Program-made: the position numbers and the translations under genes
The notes under the pieces: model-generated
What the model was told of the DNA's origin: nothing
The model's database searches: none
What the model saw: the letters and a program-made list of their open reading frames with translations, nothing else
Part shown: positions 9,441 through 17,390 of the stretch, piece after piece
How the letters are laid out: every line of letters begins with the position of its first letter
Position numbering within the stretch: position 1 is the first letter of the stretch
Source of the DNA: Clostridiales bacterium
GTDB lineage: Bacteria > Bacillota > Clostridia > Oscillospirales > Oscillospiraceae
Reading direction: 5' to 3'
Length of the DNA stretch: 54,467 nt
NCBI GenBank assembly: GCA_012719035.1
Contig: JAAYBD010000025.1
Coordinates: 1 to 54,467 of the forward strand

Positions 9441-9470
9441 AACCAGTCACGAAATCGTGGCTGGTTTTTT
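9441..9470 (+). terminator. Intrinsic terminator after the giant SLH gene
   Basis: AACCAG-CACGA pairs with TCGTG-CTGGTT across a short AA loop, with a T/G mismatch in the middle, and runs into six T. It lies about 30 bases after the stop codon. Confidence 0.85.
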
Positions 9471-9709
9471 GTACGCTCTAATTAAGTAGTTTTCAAAATA
9501 GCTCCCTTGCCGCTCAAGCCATAAGAGCTTGCTGTATCTGCAGAAACTGCTAAAAAAACGTCTTTCGTTTGTTTTTACGCTCTGCCGGCGGTTAAGACCT
9601 TGTCAAACGCCGAAAGGTGTTATATTATGGTAAATATCTATATATTTGAGATATGATTGGCGGAGAGGATTTTGCTTTTTTAAAAATTTAATTAGAAGGA
9701 GGCCGCTTA

Positions 9710-10219
9710 ATGTCAGCGCCAAACGAAACCCAAGATAAAGAGCGTTTGAAGTGCATAGAAGAATATTTCCGCAGCGAATATGCGGACATGCTGTCGCTTG
9801 CCTCCTATCTATTAAATAATAATAAGGCTTTAGCAGAGGTTGCCGTTCAGGATACATTTGTTTTCGCGTTGGAGCATATGGATAAACTGACAGCCAGTCC
9901 GAATCCTGTCGGATGGCTTTATAACGTGCTGAAGAATATTGTCCGCCATATATACAGGGATCAGCAGCGGCTTCTGAAAAGAGTTGTCTCGATTGGTGAA
10001 GCCCCGGAACTGCGGGCATCCGATTACGGCAGAGATTTACGTCTTTCAATGTCTTCATTCAACGATTCAGACACAATTCTGTTAATACAGTTTTACATAC
10101 AGGGATATTCCGTCAAGGAACTCGCCCGCAAATATGACATATCAGTTGGGGCATGTAAAATGCGCATAAAGCGCGCTAAGGAAAATATGAAAGAAAAGTA
10201 CTCCGATTTACTCGGATAA
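9710..10219 (+). CDS. ECF-type RNA polymerase sigma factor
   Basis: A 169-residue protein, a normal length for extracytoplasmic-function sigma factors. Region 2 covers residues 15-85 (EEYFRSEYADMLSLASYLLNNN..AEVAVQDTFVFALEHMDKL..PVGWLYNVLKNIVRHIYRD). Region 4 HTH covers residues 115-160 (DSDTILLIQFYIQGYSVKELARKYDISVGACKMRIKRAKENMKEKY). AGAAGGAGG precedes ATG 9710. The next gene is a membrane anti-sigma-like protein, so the pair is probably a signal-responsive module. The target promoters are unknown; the SLH gene upstream is a candidate only by position. Confidence 0.9.
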   Translation: MSAPNETQDKERLKCIEEYFRSEYADMLSLASYLLNNNKALAEVAVQDTFVFALEHMDKLTASPNPVGWLYNVLKNIVRHIYRDQQRLLKRVVSIGEAPELRASDYGRDLRLSMSSFNDSDTILLIQFYIQGYSVKELARKYDISVGACKMRIKRAKENMKEKYSDLLG

Positions 10220-10285
10220 AATAATTTCTTGGGATGTTACTTCTGCCATTTTAATTGGCATTACTATCTGAAAGGAGGTAAGAAG

Positions 10286-11161
10286 ATGTCTGATAAACAG
10301 CCGGGACATAAAACTATCGATATACTTTATGCATTGAACGAAGAGAAGCTGAAAGAAATACTGCGTACGGAGATGCAATCAGATGAAATAGATATCAAAT
10401 TGATCAAACGTGTCAATTCTGTGCTCAGGGCTAAATCCATACAGCAAACCAATTGCGATGTTAATGCCTCGTGGCGGGATTTTGTGAACGAACATTCTGT
10501 TTCTGAACCATTGTATACCTATGATGCGTCATGCGGCTGTAACCGGATTCACAATCTGGATAAGCCCAGAAAGCGCAGCTTCCGTCCGCGAATAGCAATC
10601 GCTGCCGCCATCATAATTGTATTCGTTCTCGGAAGTACAATTACGGCTTATGCGTTTAGATATAATTTGTGGGAAGCCATTGCGGGATGGACATCGGAAA
10701 CCTTTAGATTTACCTACAGCGCAGATTCAAAAGAAGAAAACATCTCGCCTTCTCACACGGCTAATAATGCCGGCGCAAATACTGATTTGCAGGCTGTTTT
10801 AGACGAATACAAAATAACGAATAAACTCGTTCCCAAATACTTGCCGGAGGGCTTTGAACTAACGGAACTCAAGGCCATTGATATGGGTATGGGAGGCATC
10901 ATAAACTTTTCTGCCGCTTATGTAAAAGACGAAAGGACGATCGTTATTCACATTACGAAAAATATGACCCAATCGGGAGCATACCATGAGAAAGACGAGG
11001 GGGATCCGGAAATCTATAACGCGGGCGGTATCAAGCACTATATCATGACAAATATGGGTAACTACAAGGCTGTATGGGTCAACGGACATTTCGAGTGCGG
11101 CATATGCGGCTTAGAGAGCAAAGAGGAGCTTATTAAAATGATTGATTCAATCTATAATTAG
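10286..11161 (+). CDS. Membrane-anchored anti-sigma-like protein with C-terminal DUF4367-type domain
   Basis: A 291-residue protein with a single transmembrane segment near residue 98-118 (RIAIAAAIIIVFVLGSTITAYAF). The N-terminal 95 residues are cytoplasmic and the rest extracytoplasmic. The C-terminal part (KYLPEGFELTELKAIDMGMGG...VWVNGHFECGICGLESKEELIKMIDSI) matches the remembered pattern of DUF4367, often found on anti-sigma proteins in Clostridia. ATG 10286 has AAAGGAGG seven bases upstream and is preferred over the in-frame ATG 10229. It is 66 bases after the sigma gene, which supports a sigma/anti-sigma operon. No zinc-binding HxxxCxxC motif is seen. Confidence 0.8.
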   Translation: MSDKQPGHKTIDILYALNEEKLKEILRTEMQSDEIDIKLIKRVNSVLRAKSIQQTNCDVNASWRDFVNEHSVSEPLYTYDASCGCNRIHNLDKPRKRSFRPRIAIAAAIIIVFVLGSTITAYAFRYNLWEAIAGWTSETFRFTYSADSKEENISPSHTANNAGANTDLQAVLDEYKITNKLVPKYLPEGFELTELKAIDMGMGGIINFSAAYVKDERTIVIHITKNMTQSGAYHEKDEGDPEIYNAGGIKHYIMTNMGNYKAVWVNGHFECGICGLESKEELIKMIDSIYN

Positions 11162-11233
11162 CCGCGCCAAGACCCGAATCATTCATATATGCCGGATTCA
11201 AACAAATGTCCTTGTAACTTCATAAAAACACTT

Positions 11234-11272
11234 AAATTTCTGACCAAATTCTGCTTGGTCAGAAATTTTTTT
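11234..11272 (+). terminator. Intrinsic terminator after the sigma/anti-sigma operon
   Basis: AAATTTCTGACCAA pairs perfectly over 14 bases with TTGGTCAGAAATTT around a 7-base loop and runs into a T-tract of seven. Confidence 0.9.
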
Positions 11273-11393
11273 GAAAATAGAATTATGCTGCTTTTTGCCT
11301 TTTTAAAGGCATTATTAATTAGAAACTCAGCCGGTTTATGCAAACGGAGCCTCCGTTAATCCTGCATCGCTATTGAAGGTATAAGGTGAATAC

Positions 11394-11918
11394 ATGAGAA
11401 AAAGTTTGTTTTCTATACTTTGCAGCATTATCAGCTTGATCTTATCCTTTTTAATCATTTCAACGGGTTTAGATGCAAGTCAAGCAACAAAAGTATTTAA
11501 TGGATACATAAATGAGCATTCTAAAAGATTTATAATTAATGAAACTATAAATTTTTCTGGGATTATAAATATATTAAGCGCAGTACCATCAATAAATGAC
11601 TATGTAATTTATGATATGACTGACAATATTCAAAGTGGAAGCTGCAATATAGGAATATACGTAAGCGGAGAAATTGACCATCCGGATCTGCTTTCCGGCA
11701 GCTACATTTCTACGGGAGATAAATTGTGTGCTGTTGTAGGCTGCAAGTATTAAAATGACAATACCGTAAAAATTAACAATGCTGAATATAAAGTAATTGG
11801 AGTGCTATCCGGTTTTGTTGAAATGAAGGCTGTTTTATTCGGCAGTACAGCTTACCTTGTTTTTATAGCGGCAGCTTATATTTCGATAATTATGATCAGA
11901 CTGCGAGGTTACAAATAA
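11394..11918 (+). pseudogene. ABC transporter permease (FtsX/MacB-like), interrupted by an in-frame stop and shortened
   Basis: The frame opens with a good ribosome site (AAGGTG) and an N-terminal membrane segment (LFSILCSIISLILSFLIIS), then a periplasmic-type domain. A TAA at 11751-11753 interrupts it after GDKLCAVVGCKY. The same frame continues at once with NDNTVKINNAEYKVIGVLSGF, the pattern expected of a MacB-like periplasmic domain (GDKxxVxGxxY...IxINxxEYKVIGVL). It then jumps to one membrane helix and ends at 11918. At about 174 codons it is roughly half the size of such permeases, so part of the membrane domain seems to be missing. Function is most likely lost. Confidence 0.7.
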
Positions 11919-11932
11919 GGACAATAATAAAA

Positions 11933-13057
11933 TTGACCTACTCTGCTAAACCAGTGTTATCATCGCTGATTATTACGTTTATAATTTTATCTTTCATTAT
12001 TCTTAACACAAGCAAATATGTTTCTAAAACATATTCTGAAAAAGCCAATGAAATTCAGGGTCAAGAAAGGCTGCTGAATTATCATATAGTCTATGAGGGG
12101 AACCTTCAGGAATTATTTGAAGAAGGCAAGATAATCGGCATGAAAGAGTTATATAATCAACTTACTAACATTTCCGGAACGGATTACTTTGAAATCAGTG
12201 AAAACGTTATCGGGAATTTTGGTATAAAAATGGATGGCGGCAGGGCATTTAATACGGAAGATTATAAATATAACGAAAATGAAAAGATACCGATTATACT
12301 GGGTTCTGAATATAAAGGCTTATACGAAATCGGCGACACTTTGCACGGTGAGTATCTGTTTAAACCGCAAGGATTTACAGTTATAGGTATAACGAAAGAG
12401 AACAGCTATGTAAATAATGAGTGGGGACTTAAATCCTTGAGCCGCTACATACTTATGCCGATGTTTAATTGTTCATACGATCCTTTAAATTATGAAGATA
12501 ATTGTTTTCAGATAAGGCATTATTTAAATAAAACAAGCGGCTTTTTCAGTGTCCCCAGTTCAATTAGTTTTAACGAATTAAATGGTAACATCGAAACGCT
12601 TGCCCAAGATTCAAAATTGGCTGTATATAGTGTTAGTTATACTGAACCTATAGAAGCTGTACAGGTTGGATTTATGACCGTCAAAGGCAAAGCGCACTCA
12701 TCTTTTATGATGGCAGCTACGTTTTTCATCTTATTAATCTTTATTATCATAACAACTCTTTTACTTCTTAAAAGGGCTAAGATAAACATACAGGATTATA
12801 CTGTCTGCCTGATTTCGGGCATGGATTACCGCTTAATTTTGAGATCGTTAATTTTGGATTCGGCTTTTATCATTTCAGTTGGGAATGTTTTTACAATTTT
12901 GAGTTCTTTGGTTTTGTTTAAAAACTTCTTTTATAGTACCTATGCAATAGCTTTATCAATCGTATTTTTATTTATAGCTATTACTGTGTTTATTATAGGT
13001 CTCAACAAAAAGAGAATCTTAAAACTAATGATGGAGGAAAATAAAAATGATATGTGA
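11933..13057 (+). CDS. ABC transporter permease subunit (FtsX/MacB-like), probably orphaned
   Basis: A 374-residue protein with a first membrane helix (VLSSLIITFIILSFIILN), a large outer domain (residues 40-255, including KIPIILGSEYKGLYEIGDTLHGEYLF and FTVIGITKEN), and three C-terminal helices (MMAATFFILLIFIIITTLLLL, LILDSAFIISVGNVFTILSSLVLF, IALSIVFLFIAITVFIIGL). This is the FtsX-type layout. The start is uncertain: only TTG 11933 is available and no strong ribosome site precedes it. It follows a broken permease and overlaps a 23-codon ATPase stub, so the transporter is probably non-functional even though this frame is intact. Confidence 0.6.
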   Translation: MTYSAKPVLSSLIITFIILSFIILNTSKYVSKTYSEKANEIQGQERLLNYHIVYEGNLQELFEEGKIIGMKELYNQLTNISGTDYFEISENVIGNFGIKMDGGRAFNTEDYKYNENEKIPIILGSEYKGLYEIGDTLHGEYLFKPQGFTVIGITKENSYVNNEWGLKSLSRYILMPMFNCSYDPLNYEDNCFQIRHYLNKTSGFFSVPSSISFNELNGNIETLAQDSKLAVYSVSYTEPIEAVQVGFMTVKGKAHSSFMMAATFFILLIFIIITTLLLLKRAKINIQDYTVCLISGMDYRLILRSLILDSAFIISVGNVFTILSSLVLFKNFFYSTYAIALSIVFLFIAITVFIIGLNKKRILKLMMEENKNDM

Positions 13058-13118
13058 GCTTGAAGATATAAATAAAACATATAAACTTAAAAAAGAAAGA
13101 AAATCTATATTTAAATAA
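13047..13118 (+). pseudogene. N-terminal stub of an ABC transporter ATPase
   Basis: An ATG overlapping the permease's stop opens MICELEDINKTYKLKKERKSIFK and then a TAA. The pattern IxxLEDINKTYKL is how ABC ATPases of this transporter family begin, and the stop-start overlap is the normal arrangement. Everything from the Walker A motif onward is missing. Confidence 0.65.
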
Positions 13119-13290
13119 AGGCAAGTTAGATATACGAAACAATTAAGGCAGCGCATAATATGGGGACATTATCCTCGTTTTGCACTGCCTATAAACGCGA
13201 AATGCACGACGTTCACTTTTAATTCTCAAGCTGTCCGATCTTAAATAAGTATAAACTCCGATGCGGCACTCTGATTTCTATGAGGCGCAG

Positions 13291-13359
13291 CTGCAATAAT
13301 TTTAATACCCAAAGGCGGCACCTTGCATAAGATGCCTTAGGCTCAATTATTGCAGGAGG
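13291..13359 (+). promoter_or_regulatory. Leader hairpin reaching the Shine-Dalgarno of the choloylglycine hydrolase gene
   Basis: CTGCAATAATT (13291-13301) pairs perfectly over 11 bases with AATTATTGCAG (13345-13355). The right arm's last bases are the first bases of the ribosome site AGGAGG (13354-13359), which serves ATG 13369. The 43-base loop holds smaller stems (AAGGC/GCCTT or GGCA/TGCC). This could control translation. No known riboswitch class was recognised. Confidence 0.5.
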
Positions 13360-13368
13360 ATGAGATCA

Positions 13369-14361
13369 ATGTGTACAGCAATAACTTTGCAGTCATCACA
13401 AAAAGCAAACTATATCGGCAGAACGCTGGATTTTTCATATCCGCTTCAGCCCCATTTTTATGCCGTACCGAAAAATTATAGATGGAAAAACGTAATAAGC
13501 GGGAAAGAAATCCGTAATTCTTACAGTTTCATCGGAATTGGGCAGGAAATGGACGGTGTGCTGAGCTTCTTCGACGGGGTCAACGAACATGGTTTTGCGG
13601 CGGCAGCGCTGTACTTTGCCGGATATGCGCAATACGATACGGCGATGAAGAATCCAGCAGTGATGCAGGTTGCGTCCTATGACTTTCTTCATTATATTCT
13701 GGGGCATTGCATATCGGTGGAAGACCTCCGCACTCAGATCAACCGCATCAGCATCGTCGGGATGACCGACCCTATGACGCAAACTGTAGCTCCGCTGCAT
13801 TGGATTGCTGCAGATCAGGCGGGAAAATGCGTTGTTCTTGAGCAAACGGGGAAAAGGCTTGAGCTGTTCAGCAATCCAATCGGCATTTTTGCCAACAGTC
13901 CGGATTTTCTCTGGCACATGACAAACCTGCGCAACTACATGGAAGCATCTCCCCATCAGACTGAGGAAACTGTCTGGGGCGGAGTCCGTCTGACTCCCTT
14001 TGGTCAGGCGGGCGGAACAGTACCATTGCCCGGCGGTTATACATCGCCGGAACGTTTTGTTCGTGCCGCCTATCTGAAAACACATATTCCGAAACCGGAA
14101 AGCCCTGAGGCCTCGATTTTCTCCTTTTTTCAAATCATGAAAAGTGTATCTATTCCAAAAGGAGCCGTTGTGACTGATCGTGGAACAGATGATTACACTC
14201 AATATACCGCTTTTATAAATATAAACAGCAGTGAATATTTCTTTAATACTTATGAAAATCTGCAGATAAAAAAGGCGGGACCCCAGATTCCGGAAACATC
14301 GTCTGCAAAATTAGTTGATTTGGGGGAGCTCATACGTCCCATGACCTTTGAAAAGCTATAA
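13369..14361 (+). CDS. Choloylglycine hydrolase family protein (bile salt hydrolase / penicillin V acylase-like)
   Basis: A 330-residue linear-amide hydrolase of the N-terminal-nucleophile superfamily. It begins MCTAITL, so Cys2 becomes the nucleophile after Met removal. An ATG at 13360 would hide that cysteine and sits directly on the ribosome site, so 13369 is chosen. The conserved pattern is present: GRTLDF (Arg and Asp), NEHGFAAAALYF, FANSPDFLWHMTNLRNY (Asn) and SPERFVRAAYLK (Arg). These match the C2/R/D/N/R catalytic set of bile salt hydrolases, which deconjugate glycine- or taurine-linked bile acids. Penicillin V acylases share the fold, so the substrate is inferred. The length is typical of the family. 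There is no signal peptide, so it acts in the cytoplasm. It converges on, and overlaps by six bases, the repair operon on the other strand. Confidence 0.85.
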   Translation: MCTAITLQSSQKANYIGRTLDFSYPLQPHFYAVPKNYRWKNVISGKEIRNSYSFIGIGQEMDGVLSFFDGVNEHGFAAAALYFAGYAQYDTAMKNPAVMQVASYDFLHYILGHCISVEDLRTQINRISIVGMTDPMTQTVAPLHWIAADQAGKCVVLEQTGKRLELFSNPIGIFANSPDFLWHMTNLRNYMEASPHQTEETVWGGVRLTPFGQAGGTVPLPGGYTSPERFVRAAYLKTHIPKPESPEASIFSFFQIMKSVSIPKGAVVTDRGTDDYTQYTAFININSSEYFFNTYENLQIKKAGPQIPETSSAKLVDLGELIRPMTFEKL

Positions 14362-15180
14362 AACAGATACAATTTGTCCGCCGGGCAATATTCTCTCCGC
14401 CGCCGGATGCACTAAGCCGCTGACCTCCAGCATATTCTCCCAATACCGCTTGGGCATATGGGTCATCCTGCAGCGCGGATTTTCGCGGCTTTCTATCGAG
14501 ACTGTGTTATAAAATTGTTTCCATAGCGCCTGATACCGCGCTTCGCTTTCTGAAATCTCGGGAAATGCCACATGATCGATTTGAAGGATCTCGGCCCTGC
14601 CATTTTGGTAGACGAGCGCCGATTTATTGGTTTTGTCAAAGATCATGAACTGCTCGTTACTGTACCGCAGAACAAAATGCTGCGAGATAAACGGCAGAAC
14701 ATAGTTTTTCGGGGTAATCGCAGCAACCAGTGCGCCGCCGACATCGGCAAAACGAATGAAGCCCTTTAGGTGATGCGCCTCTCTCAAAAGATGCTTTTCC
14801 GCGCTCAAAAGCGGCGCCACTGCTGCGTCCCCAAGCTTAAAGCACAGCTTCCCGCCCTCACGGTAAGCCCGCAGAAGAAATTCCAGTATCCGCAGTTCCT
14901 TCTCCGCAAGGCAGCTGCAAAATACCGTTATCACAAGTTCCAGTGCGCGTTCAGAGATTTTCAAAGGAATCGAGGCACGCACCCGCTCCGCCTTTGCGGA
15001 ATCCGTCACGATAGAACGCACATCATAAAGCGTCATTGGCGAATCCTCTTCACGCCGGATACTAAATGGAAGCTCACCGGTGTAAACGCTTTCAAACACA
15101 CAGCACAAAAAGCCGTCAAAGCTCCCGTCATAGGTATAAATGACATCGGCAGGAACAGTTAAAGGCTTGAAGCCAGACAT
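14356..15180 (-). CDS. TIGR03915-type putative DNA repair protein (DUF4130 at C-terminus)
   Basis: A 274-residue protein. The N-terminal YTYDGSFDGFLCCVFESV and the C-terminal FVLRYSNEQFMIFDKTNKSALVYQNG...YQALWKQFYNTVSIESRENPRCRMTHMPKRYWENM match the remembered pattern of TIGR03915/DUF4130, a family nearly always encoded beside a TIGR03916 radical SAM protein. That is so here: its start overlaps the end of the radical SAM gene by 22 bases. The family is called putative DNA repair or modification from neighbourhood and a weak resemblance to uracil-DNA-glycosylase-like proteins; the chemistry is unproven. It is the last gene of a three-gene operon headed by an S24-type repressor. Confidence 0.85.
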   Translation of the reverse strand: MSGFKPLTVPADVIYTYDGSFDGFLCCVFESVYTGELPFSIRREEDSPMTLYDVRSIVTDSAKAERVRASIPLKISERALELVITVFCSCLAEKELRILEFLLRAYREGGKLCFKLGDAAVAPLLSAEKHLLREAHHLKGFIRFADVGGALVAAITPKNYVLPFISQHFVLRYSNEQFMIFDKTNKSALVYQNGRAEILQIDHVAFPEISESEARYQALWKQFYNTVSIESRENPRCRMTHMPKRYWENMLEVSGLVHPAAERILPGGQIVSVL

Positions 15181-16478
15181 AATACCGTCTCCTCCACAGC
15201 TTCGGTTATGGATTTTACATCCCGGGATGTCGGCAGCGGCATAGGCCCCGGCGCATCCTGAAAGAGGGATAACTGTTCCATTCCGAAAGAATAAACATTT
15301 TGGTCGATCAGCGCCCGGACGGTCATTTCCTTGTCAGGCCGTGCGCTTGGGGTCCTGTCGGATGTTTGGATAAAATACTGCGCCCGTTTCAAAACCACAC
15401 CTATGCGTTTGAGCTCCGCAAGTCCTAATCGTCCGTTCCTGCGCGCTATTACGATGCGCCGCGCACTTGTAGGACCGATACCGGGAACGCGGAGCAGAGT
15501 CTCAAGCTCTGCTGTGTTTACATCTACGGGAAACTCCTGCATATTATTGATCGCCCAGTTGCACTTCGGATCAAGATAGGGATTAAAATTCGGCGTATCG
15601 TGACTTAAAATTTCCTCCGACTTGAAGCCGTACTGCCGCATAAGCCAGTCTGCCTGATATAGCCGGTGTTCACGCAGGAGCGGCGGCTTTGCATCAAGCG
15701 CGGGCAGGAGGGAATCCTCCACTGCGGGGATGTACGCAGAGTAAAAAACGCGCTTTAGCGCATATTTTCCGTACATCGCCTCGGCAAGTGTGATGATTTG
15801 GTAATCTGTCTCCGGGCTTGCTCCGATAATCATCTGCGTTGACTGTCCGGCCGGCGCAAACCGCGGTGCCTTTTTGTAAATTACCAGCTCCTGCCGGTTC
15901 TGCTCTGTCTCCGCACAAATCTGCTTCATGGGTGAAAAGATGGCTTCCCGTTTTTTATTAGGGGCAAGCCGGTTAAGGCTCTGCTCGCTCGGCAGCTCAA
16001 CGTTAACGCTGATTCGGTCAGCTAAAAGACCAAGACGGCGCACAAGCTCGGGTGATGAGCCGGGAATTGTTTTCGCGTGGATATAGCCCCGAAAATCATG
16101 GCGGTGGCGCAGAAGATGCAGGACTTGAATCATCTGCTCCATCGTGTAATCCGGACTGCGGATAACACCGCTGGAGAGGAAAAGGCCCTCTATATAGTTG
16201 CGCCTGTAAAACTCCATCGTCAGCTCAGCAAGCTCCTCAGGCGTAAAGGCTGTGCGGCGGCACTCGTTGCTTGACCGGTTCACGCAGTATTTGCAGTCGT
16301 AAATGCAATAGTTCGTCATCAGCACTTTAAGCAGGCTGATGCACCTGCCGTCGGCGGAAAAAGAGTGGCAGCATCCGGCTGCAACAGTTTTCCCGGGGCG
16401 ATTTACGCCAGACGAGGTGCAGGACGCATCATACTTTGCGCTGTTGGTCAGGATTGTAAGTTTCTCCATTAAATCCAT
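15159..16478 (-). CDS. TIGR03916-type putative DNA modification/repair radical SAM protein
   Basis: A 439-residue protein. The radical SAM cluster motif is CIYDCKYC (CxxxCxxC) near residue 70. It binds a [4Fe-4S] cluster that cleaves S-adenosylmethionine. The barrel follows (YIEGLFLSSGVIRSPDYTMEQMIQVLHLLR, RGYIHAKTIPG). The C-terminal quarter has a helix-hairpin-helix DNA-binding motif (VNTAELETLLRVPGIGPTSARRIVIARR), which supports a DNA substrate. ATG 16478 has AGGAG seven bases upstream; an in-frame start at 16517 would overlap the gene before it and lacks such a site. It begins 13 bases after the S24 repressor's stop and overlaps the TIGR03915 gene, so the three form one operon. The reaction is not known. 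Confidence 0.87.
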   Translation of the reverse strand: MDLMEKLTILTNSAKYDASCTSSGVNRPGKTVAAGCCHSFSADGRCISLLKVLMTNYCIYDCKYCVNRSSNECRRTAFTPEELAELTMEFYRRNYIEGLFLSSGVIRSPDYTMEQMIQVLHLLRHRHDFRGYIHAKTIPGSSPELVRRLGLLADRISVNVELPSEQSLNRLAPNKKREAIFSPMKQICAETEQNRQELVIYKKAPRFAPAGQSTQMIIGASPETDYQIITLAEAMYGKYALKRVFYSAYIPAVEDSLLPALDAKPPLLREHRLYQADWLMRQYGFKSEEILSHDTPNFNPYLDPKCNWAINNMQEFPVDVNTAELETLLRVPGIGPTSARRIVIARRNGRLGLAELKRIGVVLKRAQYFIQTSDRTPSARPDKEMTVRALIDQNVYSFGMEQLSLFQDAPGPMPLPTSRDVKSITEAVEETVLCLASSL

Positions 16479-16491
16479 CGGCTTTCTCCTG

Positions 16492-17088
16492 TCACCACTT
16501 CGTTTTAGTTTCCACAACTTTGCCGAAAATCATAAGCCGCTCCAATTCATGCCCGCGGAGCGTGATGGTTTCATACGCATCATTAAACGGGACAAGCGTG
16601 ACCGCCCCGTCCGAATAGTAGTATTTTTTCAGCGTAGCCTCGCCATCTCCATAGATGACCACGCCGAGGTCACCGTTTTTCAGGGTGGATTGGAGCCGGA
16701 CGAGGGCAAGATCACCCTCGCGGATATACGGATCCATTGAGTCGCCTTTTACAACAAGGTATCGGTATCCTTCCGCATCCTTCACCTCGGCAAGTGCGCT
16801 GCCCAAATCCTCTTCAAGCGCAAGTGCGTCATACCCTGCCTTTACAGTGCCGATAATCCGCACGCTTGAAACTGTTCCTATTGCGGCAAACGTATCTGTC
16901 ATATCGAGCAGATAATCGGTCGTAACGCCAAAAAATTCCGCAATACGGGAAATGGTTTCTGTCTCCGGCAATGCGCGGCCTGCCTCCCACTTTGCAATGG
17001 CTTGTTGTGTTACGCCAAAGCGGGCTGCAAGTTCTCCCTGAGTCAGCTTATTTTCTTTCCGCAGCTGTTTTAGCTTTTTTGAGAGCAT
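16492..17088 (-). CDS. XRE-family repressor with S24 (LexA-like) self-cleavage domain
   Basis: A 198-residue protein. Residues 1-60 form an XRE HTH (LSKKLKQLRKENKLTQGELAARFGVTQQAIAKWEAGRALPETETISRIAEFFGV). The C-terminal half is an S24 peptidase-like domain with the catalytic Ser in VVKGDSMDPYIREGD and the likely Lys in EATLKKYYY. A Gly (VKAGYD) lies before the catalytic core in place of the LexA Ala-Gly cleavage site. Such repressors are typically inactivated by self-cleavage stimulated by RecA on damaged DNA. ATG 17088 has GAGGTG six bases upstream. A perfect 21-base dyad operator lies inside its own promoter, so autoregulation is likely, and control passes to the two downstream repair genes. 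Confidence 0.88.
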   Translation of the reverse strand: MLSKKLKQLRKENKLTQGELAARFGVTQQAIAKWEAGRALPETETISRIAEFFGVTTDYLLDMTDTFAAIGTVSSVRIIGTVKAGYDALALEEDLGSALAEVKDAEGYRYLVVKGDSMDPYIREGDLALVRLQSTLKNGDLGVVIYGDGEATLKKYYYSDGAVTLVPFNDAYETITLRGHELERLMIFGKVVETKTKW

Positions 17089-17106
17089 GTTTTTCACCTC
17101 ATAAAA

Positions 17107-17135
17107 ATAATACAACCTCAGGTTGTATTTGTAAA
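17107..17135 (-). promoter_or_regulatory. Sigma-70-type promoter with a dyad operator filling its spacer
   Basis: Read on the minus strand: -35 TTTACA (17135-17130), 17-base spacer, -10 TATTAT (17112-17107). The 21-base dyad AATACAACCT-C-AGGTTGTATT (17109-17129) fills the spacer and part of the -10 box. A repressor bound here would block RNA polymerase directly. The repressor gene's ribosome site starts about ten bases downstream. Confidence 0.85.
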
Positions 17136-17280
17136 GAGCTTTTTTTATTAGTTGACCCCGGCACAGAAGAAAACAACGCGTTCCCGCCGCATTTCCGATG
17201 CCATATCGGCTTACTGTACGATAAAATTCAAATATATACAATTTTTGCTGCGCCGGCTCTGAAAGCCCCTGCAGAAGAAA

Positions 17281-17329
17281 GGGCGCATGCTTTTAGGGGC
17301 ATTATGATCTGACCGGTGAACATGCGCCC
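17281..17329. repeat. Inverted repeat GGGCGCATG...CATGCGCCC
   Basis: A perfect 9-bp repeat separated by 31 bases, in the gap between the S24 repressor's promoter and the SGNH/SLH gene's end. A competing 6-bp pairing (GCCCCT/AGGGGC) overlaps it. It may be part of a transcript end for the minus-strand SLH gene. No T-tract is seen. Confidence 0.35.
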
Positions 17330-17390
17330 ATCATTTTCGTAAACAGGTTCCGGATCATAACGCCGCGTGCCGTCATTCCGCCCCCTGTAT

